This document shows, piece by piece, positions 35,104-43,232 of a stretch of 64,000 nt of DNA; the first letter of the stretch is position 1, and every line of letters begins with the position of its first letter. The notes under the pieces are model-generated. The model was not told where the DNA came from. It did not search any database and saw only the letters and a list, made by a program, of their open reading frames with translations. Origin of the DNA: Betaproteobacteria bacterium. GTDB lineage: Bacteria > Pseudomonadota > Gammaproteobacteria > Burkholderiales > SG8-41. Position numbers and translations under genes: made by a program. Location: the NCBI GenBank assembly GCA_028292435.1, contig JAQGMI010000006.1:62001-126000 (forward strand). Direction: 5' to 3'.

Positions 35104-35817
35104 ATGAAGACGGCATCTTCAACATCACCCGGCTCGGCATCGTCAGATCTTGCGCTGGTCCGACAGACCCTGCAGGGCGACGACAAGGCATTCGAACTCA
35201 TCATGCGCCGGAACAATCGCACGCTCTATCGCGCGGCGCGTGCGATTCTGCTTGACGATGCGGATGCCGAGGACGCCGTTCAGGAGGCGTATCTGCGCGC
35301 GTACCGCGCACTCGGCGGCTTTGAGGGCGAGGCGCGGCTCACGACGTGGCTCACGCGCATCGTCATCAACGAAGCGCTCGAACGGTTGCGCAAGCGCAAG
35401 CGGGAGGCCGGCACCGTTTCCCTCGAGAACGTAGTGGACCTGGAAATGCACATGAACGACACGAGCAATGGAAACGCCGGCGGCAGGCGTGCCGAGGGGC
35501 CGGAATCGGCCGCCATGCGCGCGCAAACGCGGCGCCTGCTTGAGCAGAAGATCGATCAGTTGCCGTCAGCATTCCGCACGGTATTCATATTGCGCGCGCT
35601 GGAAGAGATGTCGGTCGAAGAGACCGCGGCCTGCCTCGACCTCAACGGAGCGACCGTACGCACGCGCTACTTTCGCGCCAAAAGCCTGCTGCGCGAATCG
35701 CTGGCAAAGGAGATCGATCTGGTGTTCGAAGATGCGTTCGCTTTTGCGGGCGACCGCTGCGACCGCATCGTGAATACGGTCCTCGAACGAGTCAGGCTTT
35801 TGCGCGCAAAGCGCTGA
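35104..35817 (+). CDS. ECF-type RNA polymerase sigma factor
   Basis: A 237-residue sigma-70 family regulator with region 2 (FELIMRRNNRTLYRAARAIL, DAEDAVQEAYLRAYRAL) and region 4 (LPSAFRTVFILRALEEMSVEE, then a helix-turn-helix ATVRTRYFRAKSLLRESL). The region 2-4 linker is long and polar. No anti-sigma gene is adjacent. The next genes encode a ferritin-like protein and a cytochrome c, suggesting a stress or oxidative-response unit. The target promoters were not determined. Confidence 0.92.
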   Translation: MKTASSTSPGSASSDLALVRQTLQGDDKAFELIMRRNNRTLYRAARAILLDDADAEDAVQEAYLRAYRALGGFEGEARLTTWLTRIVINEALERLRKRKREAGTVSLENVVDLEMHMNDTSNGNAGGRRAEGPESAAMRAQTRRLLEQKIDQLPSAFRTVFILRALEEMSVEETAACLDLNGATVRTRYFRAKSLLRESLAKEIDLVFEDAFAFAGDRCDRIVNTVLERVRLLRAKR

Positions 35818-35881
35818 AGCCCGCCGTCATCGTCACAATAATTTAACTCGGCATTTCAACTCACAAAAAAGGAACACGACA

Positions 35882-36469
35882 ATGCAACTCATCCAGTTGA
35901 TGCAGGATCCCCTCTTTGCAGCCGGCCGCCGGGCGTTCATCGGCAAGTCAGGTGTTTTGCTGTCTGCCACTGCCGTTGCATTGCTCGCCGGACGCGACGT
36001 ATTGGCCGCCGATTCAAAAGAAGCTTCTTCGCGGGCCGGTGACGACGTGCGCATTCTCAATACGGCGCTCGGCGCCGAACACCAGGCGGTGGCTGCCTAC
36101 CAGGTCGGCGCCGAGAGCAAATTGCTCGATAAGCCGGTGCTTGCCCTCGCAGTACAGTTCCAGGGCCATCACAAAGAGCATATCGACGTTCTGTCGAAGA
36201 CCATCAGCAAGCTCGGCGGCAAGCCGGTCAGCGCGCTGGCGAAATATACTTTTCCGACCGATAAGCTAAAAACGCAAGCCGACGTGCTGCGTTTCGCTGC
36301 GGGACTTGAGCAGGGTGCGGTGAGCGCATACCTCGGCGCGGTGCCCGCATTTCAAAACCGCGATCTGTCGAAGGCCGCGGCGAGCATACTCGGCGACGAA
36401 GCGATGCACTGGGCAATCCTGCGCAATGCGCTGGGCGAAGTTCCCGTACCGTCGGCATTCGTGTCCTGA
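35882..36469 (+). CDS. Tat-exported ferritin-like domain protein
   Basis: A 195-residue protein with a twin-arginine-like signal (AGRRAFIGKSG) and a four-helix ferritin-like domain. Candidate diiron ligands are Glu/His in LGAEHQAVAAYQ, HHKEH, LEQGAVSAY and GDEAMHW. It lies 64 bp after the ECF sigma gene, with AAAAAAGGAA preceding ATG 35882. It may be a peroxide- or iron-related periplasmic protein; activity is not established for this family. Confidence 0.85.
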   Translation: MQLIQLMQDPLFAAGRRAFIGKSGVLLSATAVALLAGRDVLAADSKEASSRAGDDVRILNTALGAEHQAVAAYQVGAESKLLDKPVLALAVQFQGHHKEHIDVLSKTISKLGGKPVSALAKYTFPTDKLKTQADVLRFAAGLEQGAVSAYLGAVPAFQNRDLSKAAASILGDEAMHWAILRNALGEVPVPSAFVS

Positions 36470-36506
36470 GCGTTCAGACGGGCAGCGCAGGTTACAGATT
36501 CGGCCA

Positions 36507-36926
36507 ATGATGAAAGTCTGCCGCCACGCCTCTGTGATCTGCGCACTGCTGCTGCAAATAAGCATTGCGGCCGCAGCGAATCAACCGGCGCCCAGCGCCG
36601 GAAATGCTGTCCGCGGCGAAGAAGTCTACGCACGGTGCATGGCCTGTCATGCATTGACTGAAAACCGGATCGGCCCCAAACACTGCGGCGTGTTTGGCCG
36701 CCGCGCCGGCACTGCGCCGGGGTTTGATTACTCGCCGGCGATGCGGCGTGCCGGCATTACCTGGGATGCAAAGTCTCTGAACGCATTTCTCAGCGACCCG
36801 ATGAAATATCTGCCGGGTACATCGATGGTGTTCGCAGGCGTGCCCGATTCGCAGGAGCGCGCGGATGTCATCGCCTGGCTCAATGCGGCGCGCGAAAAAT
36901 CGCCAGTTTGTTCAGTGAAAAGGTAA
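36507..36926 (+). CDS. Class I c-type cytochrome
   Basis: A 139-residue exported cytochrome with a signal peptide (ISIAAAANQ), heme site CMACH, an IGPKHCGVFGRRAG loop typical of mitochondrial-type cytochrome c, and the axial Met in YLPGTSMVFAG. It carries two further cysteines near the C-terminus and in KHCGVF. It follows the ferritin-like gene by 37 bp and may carry electrons in the periplasm for a partner not encoded here. Confidence 0.9.
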   Translation: MMKVCRHASVICALLLQISIAAAANQPAPSAGNAVRGEEVYARCMACHALTENRIGPKHCGVFGRRAGTAPGFDYSPAMRRAGITWDAKSLNAFLSDPMKYLPGTSMVFAGVPDSQERADVIAWLNAAREKSPVCSVKR

Positions 36927-37002
36927 CGGCCGCAAGTATCCCGACAGGGCCGTTGATTTACTTGCTTGACTGCGCCACCTCACCGGTGGAAGCTCCTGCC
37001 GC

Positions 37003-37980
37003 ATGTCACCTTTTTTCACGCTGGCGTTGCAGGTTTTCGTGTCCGCGACCTGCACCGCGCTTTTCTCTCTGTGCGCGTACGCGCAAGCCGACTATCCCGC
37101 CAAACCGATTCGCATCGTGATCGGCACGCCCGCAGGCGGCGGCAGCGATCTGATGGCACGCCTCGTCAGCCAGCGTCTCACGCAGGCGTGGAATGCGATC
37201 GTCGTCGTCGAGCCGCGGCCCGGCGTTGCCGGCAATCTCGCCGGTGAGTACATCGCAAAATCGGCGCCCGACGGTTACACGCTGTACGTGTGCTACGGCA
37301 CCCACACCGTGAACCCGAGCCTGTATGCAAAATTGCCGTACGACGCAATCCGCGACTTCACGCCGATTACCCTGATCGCGCGCCAATACAATGCGCTGGT
37401 CGTGCATCCGTCGGTGCCCGCCCGTTCCGTCAACGAACTGATCGCGCTTGCAAAGAAGCAGCCGGGCAAACTGAGCTACGGCTCATCCGGCAACGGCAGC
37501 CCCAATCATCTGGGCATGGAGCTCTTCAAAATCAACGCGCAGATCGATCTCGTGCACATCCCGTACAAAGGCGCTGCACCATCGCGCATCGACTTGCTCG
37601 GCGGGCACACGGATCTCATGTTCGATGTACTGCGCACCGCATTGCCGTATCGCGACGCCGGACGCATGCGCATGCTGGCGCTTGGCAGCCCGCAGCGCTC
37701 GTCGCTCGCGCCCGACCTGCCGACCATGGCGGAAGCCGGGTGGAAAGGCATCGAAGTGCTGACATGGCACGCGCTGATCGCGCCCGCCGGCACACCGGCT
37801 GCGATCGTCGAGCGATTGCAAACTGAAATTCAGCGCGGACTCGCCGGTTCGAAAGAAAAACTCGCGGGCGATGGAATTGAAATCGTTGCCGGTTCGCCTG
37901 CCGACCTCGATGCATTCATGCGCGCCGACATGGCGAAATGGGCCGGCGTCATCAAGACCGCGAAGATTCGACCCGATTAG
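37003..37980 (+). CDS. Bug/TctC-family periplasmic substrate-binding protein
   Basis: A 325-residue tripartite tricarboxylate transporter receptor. It has a signal peptide and a mature N-terminus YPAKPIRIVIGTPAGGGSDLMAR. The usual Bug landmarks follow: GVAGNLAGEYIAKSAPDGYT, DFTPITLIA, LSYGSSGNGSPNHLGMEL and VHIPYKGAAPSRIDLLGG. It binds small carboxylates or related solutes. No tctA/tctB membrane genes are present, so it is an orphan receptor like most Bug proteins in this window. Confidence 0.92.
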   Translation: MSPFFTLALQVFVSATCTALFSLCAYAQADYPAKPIRIVIGTPAGGGSDLMARLVSQRLTQAWNAIVVVEPRPGVAGNLAGEYIAKSAPDGYTLYVCYGTHTVNPSLYAKLPYDAIRDFTPITLIARQYNALVVHPSVPARSVNELIALAKKQPGKLSYGSSGNGSPNHLGMELFKINAQIDLVHIPYKGAAPSRIDLLGGHTDLMFDVLRTALPYRDAGRMRMLALGSPQRSSLAPDLPTMAEAGWKGIEVLTWHALIAPAGTPAAIVERLQTEIQRGLAGSKEKLAGDGIEIVAGSPADLDAFMRADMAKWAGVIKTAKIRPD

Positions 37981-38006
37981 CCGCCTCGGGGCTGCCGTCG
38001 TGATTT

Positions 38007-38897
38007 TTACTGCGCGAGTTTAAAGCCGCGCTCGGGCGGCGTCCCGGCTTCGAAGTGCACCGGCGTCAACGCCGGTACGACGACTTGGTCGCAGGTCTTC
38101 TGCACGTGGAACGCTTCGATCGGCGGCACCCACTTCTCTTTCGCCTCGCACGTCACTTGCACGCAGCTGATGCTTTTCAGCCACGCGCACACTTTGAGGT
38201 CTGAGCCGTCGGCGCGCGTCAGCACCGTCAAAAACGGCGAGCCTGCGTAATGCGGGCTGCTCCCGCCCGCTTCTCTGCTGACGTCCGAGAGCACTGTAAA
38301 AAAACTGCCGTTCACTTCGAGCAGCGACAACACCCGTTCGACGAAAAGCGACAGCGTCGTGGTATACGAAAAACCGCCGACGACGTCGGTGATGAGCTTG
38401 AAGCGGCCGAGTTCATCCGGCTTGTATTCGCGCAGCCGGCGCCCAAATAAATACACAATTTTGTCCGGCGGCAGCGTCGCTGCTTTCGCCTGCCAATCTT
38501 CGGTGCGGCGGTCTTCGATCGAGATCGCGACGGCCTGCGCTTTGCCGCCGCGCTCCTCGCGCCCCTCGAAATGCAGCATGTCGAACTTCGGCGTGTAGTA
38601 ATCGAGAATCGCCTGGCCGCGGCCCGCGCCGATATCGAGCCAGCGATCATCGGGCCGCAACACGCCGAGCGCGCGATCGAATTCTTCGGGGAGCGCCTTC
38701 GTGTATGAAAGCAGCGAGCGGTCGATCGTGTAGCCGGCGGGCACTTCGGCGCCGCGGCTTTGGTAGATGGCTTCCTGGCGCGCCAGTTCTTCGATAAGCG
38801 CGACGTCACCGCTTTCGGCGGCGTGCGCAAGACTCGCAGCCAGGCCGATCAGCAGCGCGAACGCGCGCCGCCGAAATTTGATGCCGCCGACGGCCAC
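38007..38897 (-). CDS. Exported protein with SAM-methyltransferase-like fold
   Basis: A 296-residue precursor with a signal peptide (LLIGLAASLAHA-A). The mature part contains a class I methyltransferase-like motif I (RWLDIGAGRGQAILDYY), then VYLFGRRLREYKPDEL and KLITDVVGGFSYTT, reminiscent of later strands. Cytoplasmic SAM enzymes do not normally carry export signals, so this may be a non-catalytic or periplasmic derivative. Four cysteines cluster near the C-terminus, possibly as disulfides. No functional assignment is possible. Confidence 0.7.
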   Translation of the reverse strand: MAVGGIKFRRRAFALLIGLAASLAHAAESGDVALIEELARQEAIYQSRGAEVPAGYTIDRSLLSYTKALPEEFDRALGVLRPDDRWLDIGAGRGQAILDYYTPKFDMLHFEGREERGGKAQAVAISIEDRRTEDWQAKAATLPPDKIVYLFGRRLREYKPDELGRFKLITDVVGGFSYTTTLSLFVERVLSLLEVNGSFFTVLSDVSREAGGSSPHYAGSPFLTVLTRADGSDLKVCAWLKSISCVQVTCEAKEKWVPPIEAFHVQKTCDQVVVPALTPVHFEAGTPPERGFKLAQ

Positions 38898-38907
38898 CCG
38901 GCTTGCG

Positions 38908-39405
38908 TTAGCGCGCGCTTGCTGCGGGCGCTTTTTTCTGGTCCGGGTGATCGGCGCTCATGACGGCGCGGAACACGAGCACGGGAATCGACACGCGATG
39001 CAGCACGCGCGTCGCTTCGCTGCCCATCAGCACCGACACGAGCCCCTTGCGCGAGCGCGACGTCATGACGATGAGATCGCATTTGCGTTCGTTGGCGGTG
39101 TTGATGATCGCGTCGAACGGCTGCGAGTTGGTGGCGATTTCGGTATCGCATTCGACACCCTGCGCGGCCGCCGTTTTCTTGACGAACGCGAGAAAACTTT
39201 CGGCGCGCGTGCGGGCCTCTTCTGCCATCTTGCCGGGCAGCGTCGGATCGTAGGAGCTGTCTTCGGCCATCGTCATGCGGTAATCCGGCACGACGTGGAT
39301 GCCGGTGACGCGGGCGCCGCATAGTTTCGCGAGTTCGATACCACGCTCGATGGCGCGTTCGGAGTGGCCTGACCCGTCGGTCGGCATCAAGATATGTTTA
39401 AACAT
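38908..39405 (-). CDS. Universal stress protein (UspA family)
   Basis: A 165-residue UspA-fold protein. The N-terminus ILMPTDGSGHSERAIERGIEL and the ATP-binding-type C-terminal stretch GSEATRVLHRVSIPVLVFR (G-x-x-x-x-x-x-h-x-x-x-x-x-PV) are typical. It ends 10 bp upstream of the exported methyltransferase-like gene. The proposed role is general stress survival; the specific trigger is unknown. Confidence 0.9.
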   Translation of the reverse strand: MFKHILMPTDGSGHSERAIERGIELAKLCGARVTGIHVVPDYRMTMAEDSSYDPTLPGKMAEEARTRAESFLAFVKKTAAAQGVECDTEIATNSQPFDAIINTANERKCDLIVMTSRSRKGLVSVLMGSEATRVLHRVSIPVLVFRAVMSADHPDQKKAPAASAR

Positions 39406-39445
39406 CGCTCCTCCTCGTCCTTTTTTAAGCGGTTCCCATTAGACG

Positions 39446-40597
39446 CTATTTTGGCAGATTCGTGCCAGAGGTTTCGTACGTACGGCTGAGCGCGCCGCCG
39501 GTGCCCAGCATTAACCCGTTGACCCAGAAAACCGCTGGCAGCCCGAAGGCCGAACCGACAAACCCGAAAATGACCGGCCCGACGACCCGGGTGAGGTGGT
39601 TCACCGCCATGCGCAGACCAAGCGCCTCTCCGGAGCGGCCCGCTACTGAGTTGCTGAACATCTGCATGGTCACGATCGGCTGGCCGCAGCCCATGCCGAG
39701 ACCGAAGGCGAACGCCACGATGGCGAGCGCCGTGGCCCCCGAAAACATGGGCAGCACCGCAAAACTCACGGCGCCGACAAAAAATGCCCACGCCAGCACG
39801 CGATCTTCCTTATAGCGCGCAATCAGGCGCACGAGCACCAGCCGCACCACGAACGCCGCGGCGGAATTCATTGCAAGCACGACGCCGATCGCCGACGCGG
39901 ACAAGCCCACGCCGTGCGCGTAAACGGGCAGGTAAAATTGGAACAGGTCTTGGCCAGTTTGCAGCAGGCTGCTGGTCGCGAGCGTGCGGCTCACGCCCTT
40001 GGCGGCGAGCATTTCGCGGATGCCGCCGCCCGCGTCCTTGGTGCGCCCCGTGCCGCGCGGCAGCGAGGCACCCCAGATTGCCAGCATGCCCAGCGGCACG
40101 AGCGCCAGCAGCGCGAGCGGCAGGCACGATGCGTTGTAGTCGAGGTGCTCGATGGAAAAGCCGGCGATCAGCGGGCCGGCGAGACTGCCGACCGAATTGG
40201 TCAGGCTGTAATTACTGAAGCTTTGCGTCCGGTTCTGCGGCGTGCTGAGCAGGCCGACCACATTTTGCAGCGACACGTTGTAAATCGACAGCGAAATGCC
40301 GTTGGCCGCGGCGGCGATGAAAATCGACGTAATGCCGGGATAAAAATAGGGAATGAGAATGCCAAGCCCGCCGCCGAGCGCGCCGATCACCAACAGCCAG
40401 CGCGAGCCAAACCGGTCGGCGAGCTTGCCGGCGTGCCATGACAGCAGCGCCGGAAATGCGGAGAACGTCGCGGCGAGCAGGCCCACGGTCGCCGGCGCGG
40501 CGCCGAGATTCAGCGCATACAGCACGAGCAAAACGCGGCCGGCGCGCATGCTGCTCATGTTGAACAATGCGAGCGCGAGGGCGAAATTGAGCGACAT
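39446..40597 (-). CDS. MFS transporter
   Basis: A 383-residue major facilitator with about 11-12 hydrophobic segments and the loop 2-3 motif HAGKLADRFGSRWLLV (a variant of GxLaDrxGrkxxl). It starts inside a short cytoplasmic lead (MSLNFALALALF). The substrate is not predictable. It precedes the stress-protein gene at 38908-39405 on the same strand with a 40 bp gap. Confidence 0.9.
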   Translation of the reverse strand: MSLNFALALALFNMSSMRAGRVLLVLYALNLGAAPATVGLLAATFSAFPALLSWHAGKLADRFGSRWLLVIGALGGGLGILIPYFYPGITSIFIAAAANGISLSIYNVSLQNVVGLLSTPQNRTQSFSNYSLTNSVGSLAGPLIAGFSIEHLDYNASCLPLALLALVPLGMLAIWGASLPRGTGRTKDAGGGIREMLAAKGVSRTLATSSLLQTGQDLFQFYLPVYAHGVGLSASAIGVVLAMNSAAAFVVRLVLVRLIARYKEDRVLAWAFFVGAVSFAVLPMFSGATALAIVAFAFGLGMGCGQPIVTMQMFSNSVAGRSGEALGLRMAVNHLTRVVGPVIFGFVGSAFGLPAVFWVNGLMLGTGGALSRTYETSGTNLPK

Positions 40598-40759
40598 CGC
40601 CCGAGTCTAACCAATAAACGAACGCGATGTAAAAATGACGGCTGCTTTTCGGCATCCCGCGCAATACGGTGCGCTCGCTCCATCAACTTACCTTGACGCG
40701 GCTTGCGCACTGCCTGAAGCTTTGGTTCTCAACCGTGTTGTCATTCTCAGGAGCCGTTC

Positions 40760-41656
40760 ATGCAGCATTGCTCGCTTTGGTGTGCCCGTGCATTATTTTT
40801 AATCTTGCTTCCACTCTATGCGCACGCAGCGGCGCCGGAAGTGGCGATCGAGTCGCGTGAGGCCGAAGGTTTGCATTACCTGACCGCGGGCAAGGGCGAC
40901 GCGGTGATTCTGCTGCATGGCTACACGCAAACCTCACGCATGTGGCGGCCCCTCATTCCGCTGCTCGCCGCGAATTTCAAAGTGATCGCGCCTGACCTGC
41001 CCGGCATCGGCCTGTCGCAGATACCCGCCAAGGGTCTCGACATGAAAAACGCCGCGATCCGCATCCACGCGCTCGTTAAAGCGCTGGGCATCACCAAGGC
41101 ACGCGTCGTCGGTCATGACATCGGGCTCATGGTTGCGTACGCGTATGCGGCGCAGTTTCCCGCGGAAACCGAAAAACTCGTGGTGATGGATGCATTCCTG
41201 CCGGGTGTTGCCGGCTGGGAGGCCGTCTACAACCATCCGGCCATCTGGCATTTCCGCTTCAATGGCGAAACGCCCGAAGCGCTGGTCAAAGGACGCGAGC
41301 GGATTTACTTCGAACACTATTGGAACAATTTTGCCGCCGATCCCAAGCAGTCCATTTCGGAAATCGATCGCAAAGCGTATACGACGGCGTATGCCCAGCC
41401 GGGCCGCATGCGCGCGGGCTGGGCTTACTTCGTGTCATTTCCGCAGGCGGCGAAAGATTTCGAACAACTCGCGAAAACGAAACTGACGATGCCGGTGCTT
41501 GCGATCGGCGGCGAAAAAGCGAACGGGACCTTGCTCGGCGAACAGATGAAGCTCGTCGCCACCAATGCCAAAATGATCGTACTCAAAGGCAGCGGCCACT
41601 GGGTCATGGAAGAACGGCCGAAGGAAACGATCGACGCGTTGCTGAATTTTCTTTAG
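40760..41656 (+). CDS. Exported alpha/beta hydrolase (epoxide hydrolase/haloalkane dehalogenase-like)
   Basis: A 298-residue precursor with a signal peptide (FLILLPLYAHA-A). It has the HGYTQTSRMW oxyanion region, the nucleophile Asp120 in VVGHDIGLMVAYAYA, and the C-terminal His in GSGHWVMEE. Asp as nucleophile (GHD instead of GxSxG) is the hallmark of the epoxide hydrolase / dehalogenase subgroup. A periplasmic location is unusual but seen for such enzymes in betaproteobacteria. The substrate is unknown. Confidence 0.88.
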   Translation: MQHCSLWCARALFLILLPLYAHAAAPEVAIESREAEGLHYLTAGKGDAVILLHGYTQTSRMWRPLIPLLAANFKVIAPDLPGIGLSQIPAKGLDMKNAAIRIHALVKALGITKARVVGHDIGLMVAYAYAAQFPAETEKLVVMDAFLPGVAGWEAVYNHPAIWHFRFNGETPEALVKGRERIYFEHYWNNFAADPKQSISEIDRKAYTTAYAQPGRMRAGWAYFVSFPQAAKDFEQLAKTKLTMPVLAIGGEKANGTLLGEQMKLVATNAKMIVLKGSGHWVMEERPKETIDALLNFL

Positions 41657-41859
41657 TTCTTCTTGTCGTCGCCGCCCGTCACCGCCCTGACACCGGCGCG
41701 CGCGACATCCACCGTTGCGCCTACGACGCTCGCGCCCGCTTTGACGACGGTGGCGCCGACCGTCACCGCTGCATCGGTAACGGCGACGACGGCGCATCCG
41801 CTCAGGCTGCCGACGAGCAGGGCGAGCAACCCGGCCCGGATGCCCGCCCTGTTCTTCAT
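41653..41859 (-). CDS. Small Ala/Val-rich lipoprotein (68 aa)
   Basis: Starts with a lipoprotein signal whose lipobox is LSGC (Cys22). The mature 47 residues are Ala/Val/Gly-rich with repeated GATVV/GASVVGATV units and a charged GGDDKKN end. A GGAG site precedes ATG 41859. It overlaps the hydrolase gene on the other strand by 4 bp. Such small entericidin-like lipoproteins are common; function unknown. Confidence 0.6.
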   Translation of the reverse strand: MKNRAGIRAGLLALLVGSLSGCAVVAVTDAAVTVGATVVKAGASVVGATVDVARAGVRAVTGGDDKKN

Positions 41860-41877
41860 TCCGCTATCTCCTGCGGC

Positions 41878-42063
41878 TTAGCGAAAGCCGCGATGAGACT
41901 GGTGGTGCCTGTGGTGCCGCTGATGGCGCACTTTATGAAAATCGCCATGGCGGACCTGGTGGAAGCCGGCGTCGCGATGCTCGAAGGATTTCGCCTCGAC
42001 GGCGGATACGGACAAGCCCAGCGCGGAAACCAGTGCAAGTGCAAACAGTTTTTTCGTTAACAT
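41878..42063 (-). CDS. His-rich exported small protein (61 aa)
   Basis: A signal peptide (ALALVSALGLSVSAVEA-K) is followed by a mature segment of about 37 residues holding 12 histidines plus many Arg/Gln (HQVRHGDFHKVRHQRHHRHH). A GAGGAG site precedes ATG 42063. It resembles periplasmic metal-binding or acid-buffering peptides. It lies 18 bp upstream of the small lipoprotein gene, so the two may be co-transcribed. Confidence 0.65.
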   Translation of the reverse strand: MLTKKLFALALVSALGLSVSAVEAKSFEHRDAGFHQVRHGDFHKVRHQRHHRHHQSHRGFR

Positions 42064-42281
42064 TTGAGTCTCCTCGGTAAGTGGTGAGGCAGATGCCGTC
42101 ACCTGACGATTCAGAGACTACGCGCCCCGCTGGCGCGCACCACGACTCTTACAGTGACTTACGCCGCTTACAAATCAGTTACGTTTATGTCACGCGCCTA
42201 AGCCTCGCTTGACGCGCGCGCCGCCGTGACCGAAGCTTCGGCGTTCCACCCATCCGGCATGTTTTTCCACAGGAGTATATT

Positions 42282-43166
42282 TTGTACGAAGGCTTCAAGA
42301 AGTTCGACGTCCAGACCAGCGATCCGCAAGTCAAAATTCACGGCGTTATCGGCGGCAACGGCCCGCCTTTGCTGCTGTTGCACGGCAACCCGCTCACGCA
42401 CGTGCACTGGCACTTGGTCGCGCCCCGTCTCGCCAAGAACTACACCGTGGTGGCCGCCGACCTCCGCGGCTACGGCGACAGCGGCAAGCCGCGCGGCCTG
42501 CCCGACCACAGCAATTACACCTACCGGCGCATGGCGCTCGACCAGGTCGAAGTCATGCAGCATTTCGGCTTCGAGAAATTCTTCCTCGGCGGCCACGACC
42601 GCGGCGGGCGCACCGCATTCCGCATGGCGCTCGATCATCCCGAGCGCATCCTCAAGTTCGCGAGTTTCGACGTCATCCCGACGCACCATGTGCTGACGCA
42701 TATCACGCGCGAATGGGCGTTGAATTCGTACCACTGGTTCTTCATGGCGCAGCCGTACGATATTCCCGAGAAATTGCTTGCCGGCAACGAGCGCTATTAC
42801 ATCGACCAGAAGCTCACGAAAATGGGCATCGGCAAAGGCGGCTTCACCGAAGAGACGCTCGCCGAGTACCGCCGCTGCTGCACGGCGGAGAACCTGCACG
42901 GCGTGTGCGAAGACTATCGCGCCGGCGCGACGCTCGACTTCGACATGGACAAAGCCGATTTCGAAGCCGGCCGCAAAGTAAGCTGCCCGTCGATTATTTT
43001 CTGGGGCGAGAAAAGCCATACCGAGAAAATGTTCGACGCGCGTGCCGCATGGCCACAGTACGCCGCCGATATTTACAAGCTTTGCCCGCTGCCGTGCGGC
43101 CACTATCCGGCCGAGCAGGTGCCCGACCTCGTGTACGACGAGTTGAGCGCATTTTTGAAGGCGTGA
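42282..43166 (+). CDS. Fluoroacetate/haloacetate dehalogenase-like alpha/beta hydrolase
   Basis: A 294-residue cytoplasmic hydrolase. Asp106, Arg107 and Arg110 in GGHDRGGRTAF match the nucleophile and carboxylate-binding arginines of fluoroacetate dehalogenase. Asp130 (SFDVIPT) and His151-Trp152 (SYHWFFM) fall at the same relative spacing as its D134 and halide-pocket H155-W156, and a late CGHYPAEQ supplies the catalytic His. Dehalogenation of a haloacetate or hydrolysis of an epoxide are both possible; residue matching favours the former. The start is TTG 42282 behind AGGAG at 42271-42275. Confidence 0.85.
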   Translation: MYEGFKKFDVQTSDPQVKIHGVIGGNGPPLLLLHGNPLTHVHWHLVAPRLAKNYTVVAADLRGYGDSGKPRGLPDHSNYTYRRMALDQVEVMQHFGFEKFFLGGHDRGGRTAFRMALDHPERILKFASFDVIPTHHVLTHITREWALNSYHWFFMAQPYDIPEKLLAGNERYYIDQKLTKMGIGKGGFTEETLAEYRRCCTAENLHGVCEDYRAGATLDFDMDKADFEAGRKVSCPSIIFWGEKSHTEKMFDARAAWPQYAADIYKLCPLPCGHYPAEQVPDLVYDELSAFLKA

Positions 43167-43232
43167 TGCCGCAAAGCGCCTGAGCGCGCGTGCGGTATGA
43201 TGCAAGAAAACTTTCGATTGGAGGAGATCTTC

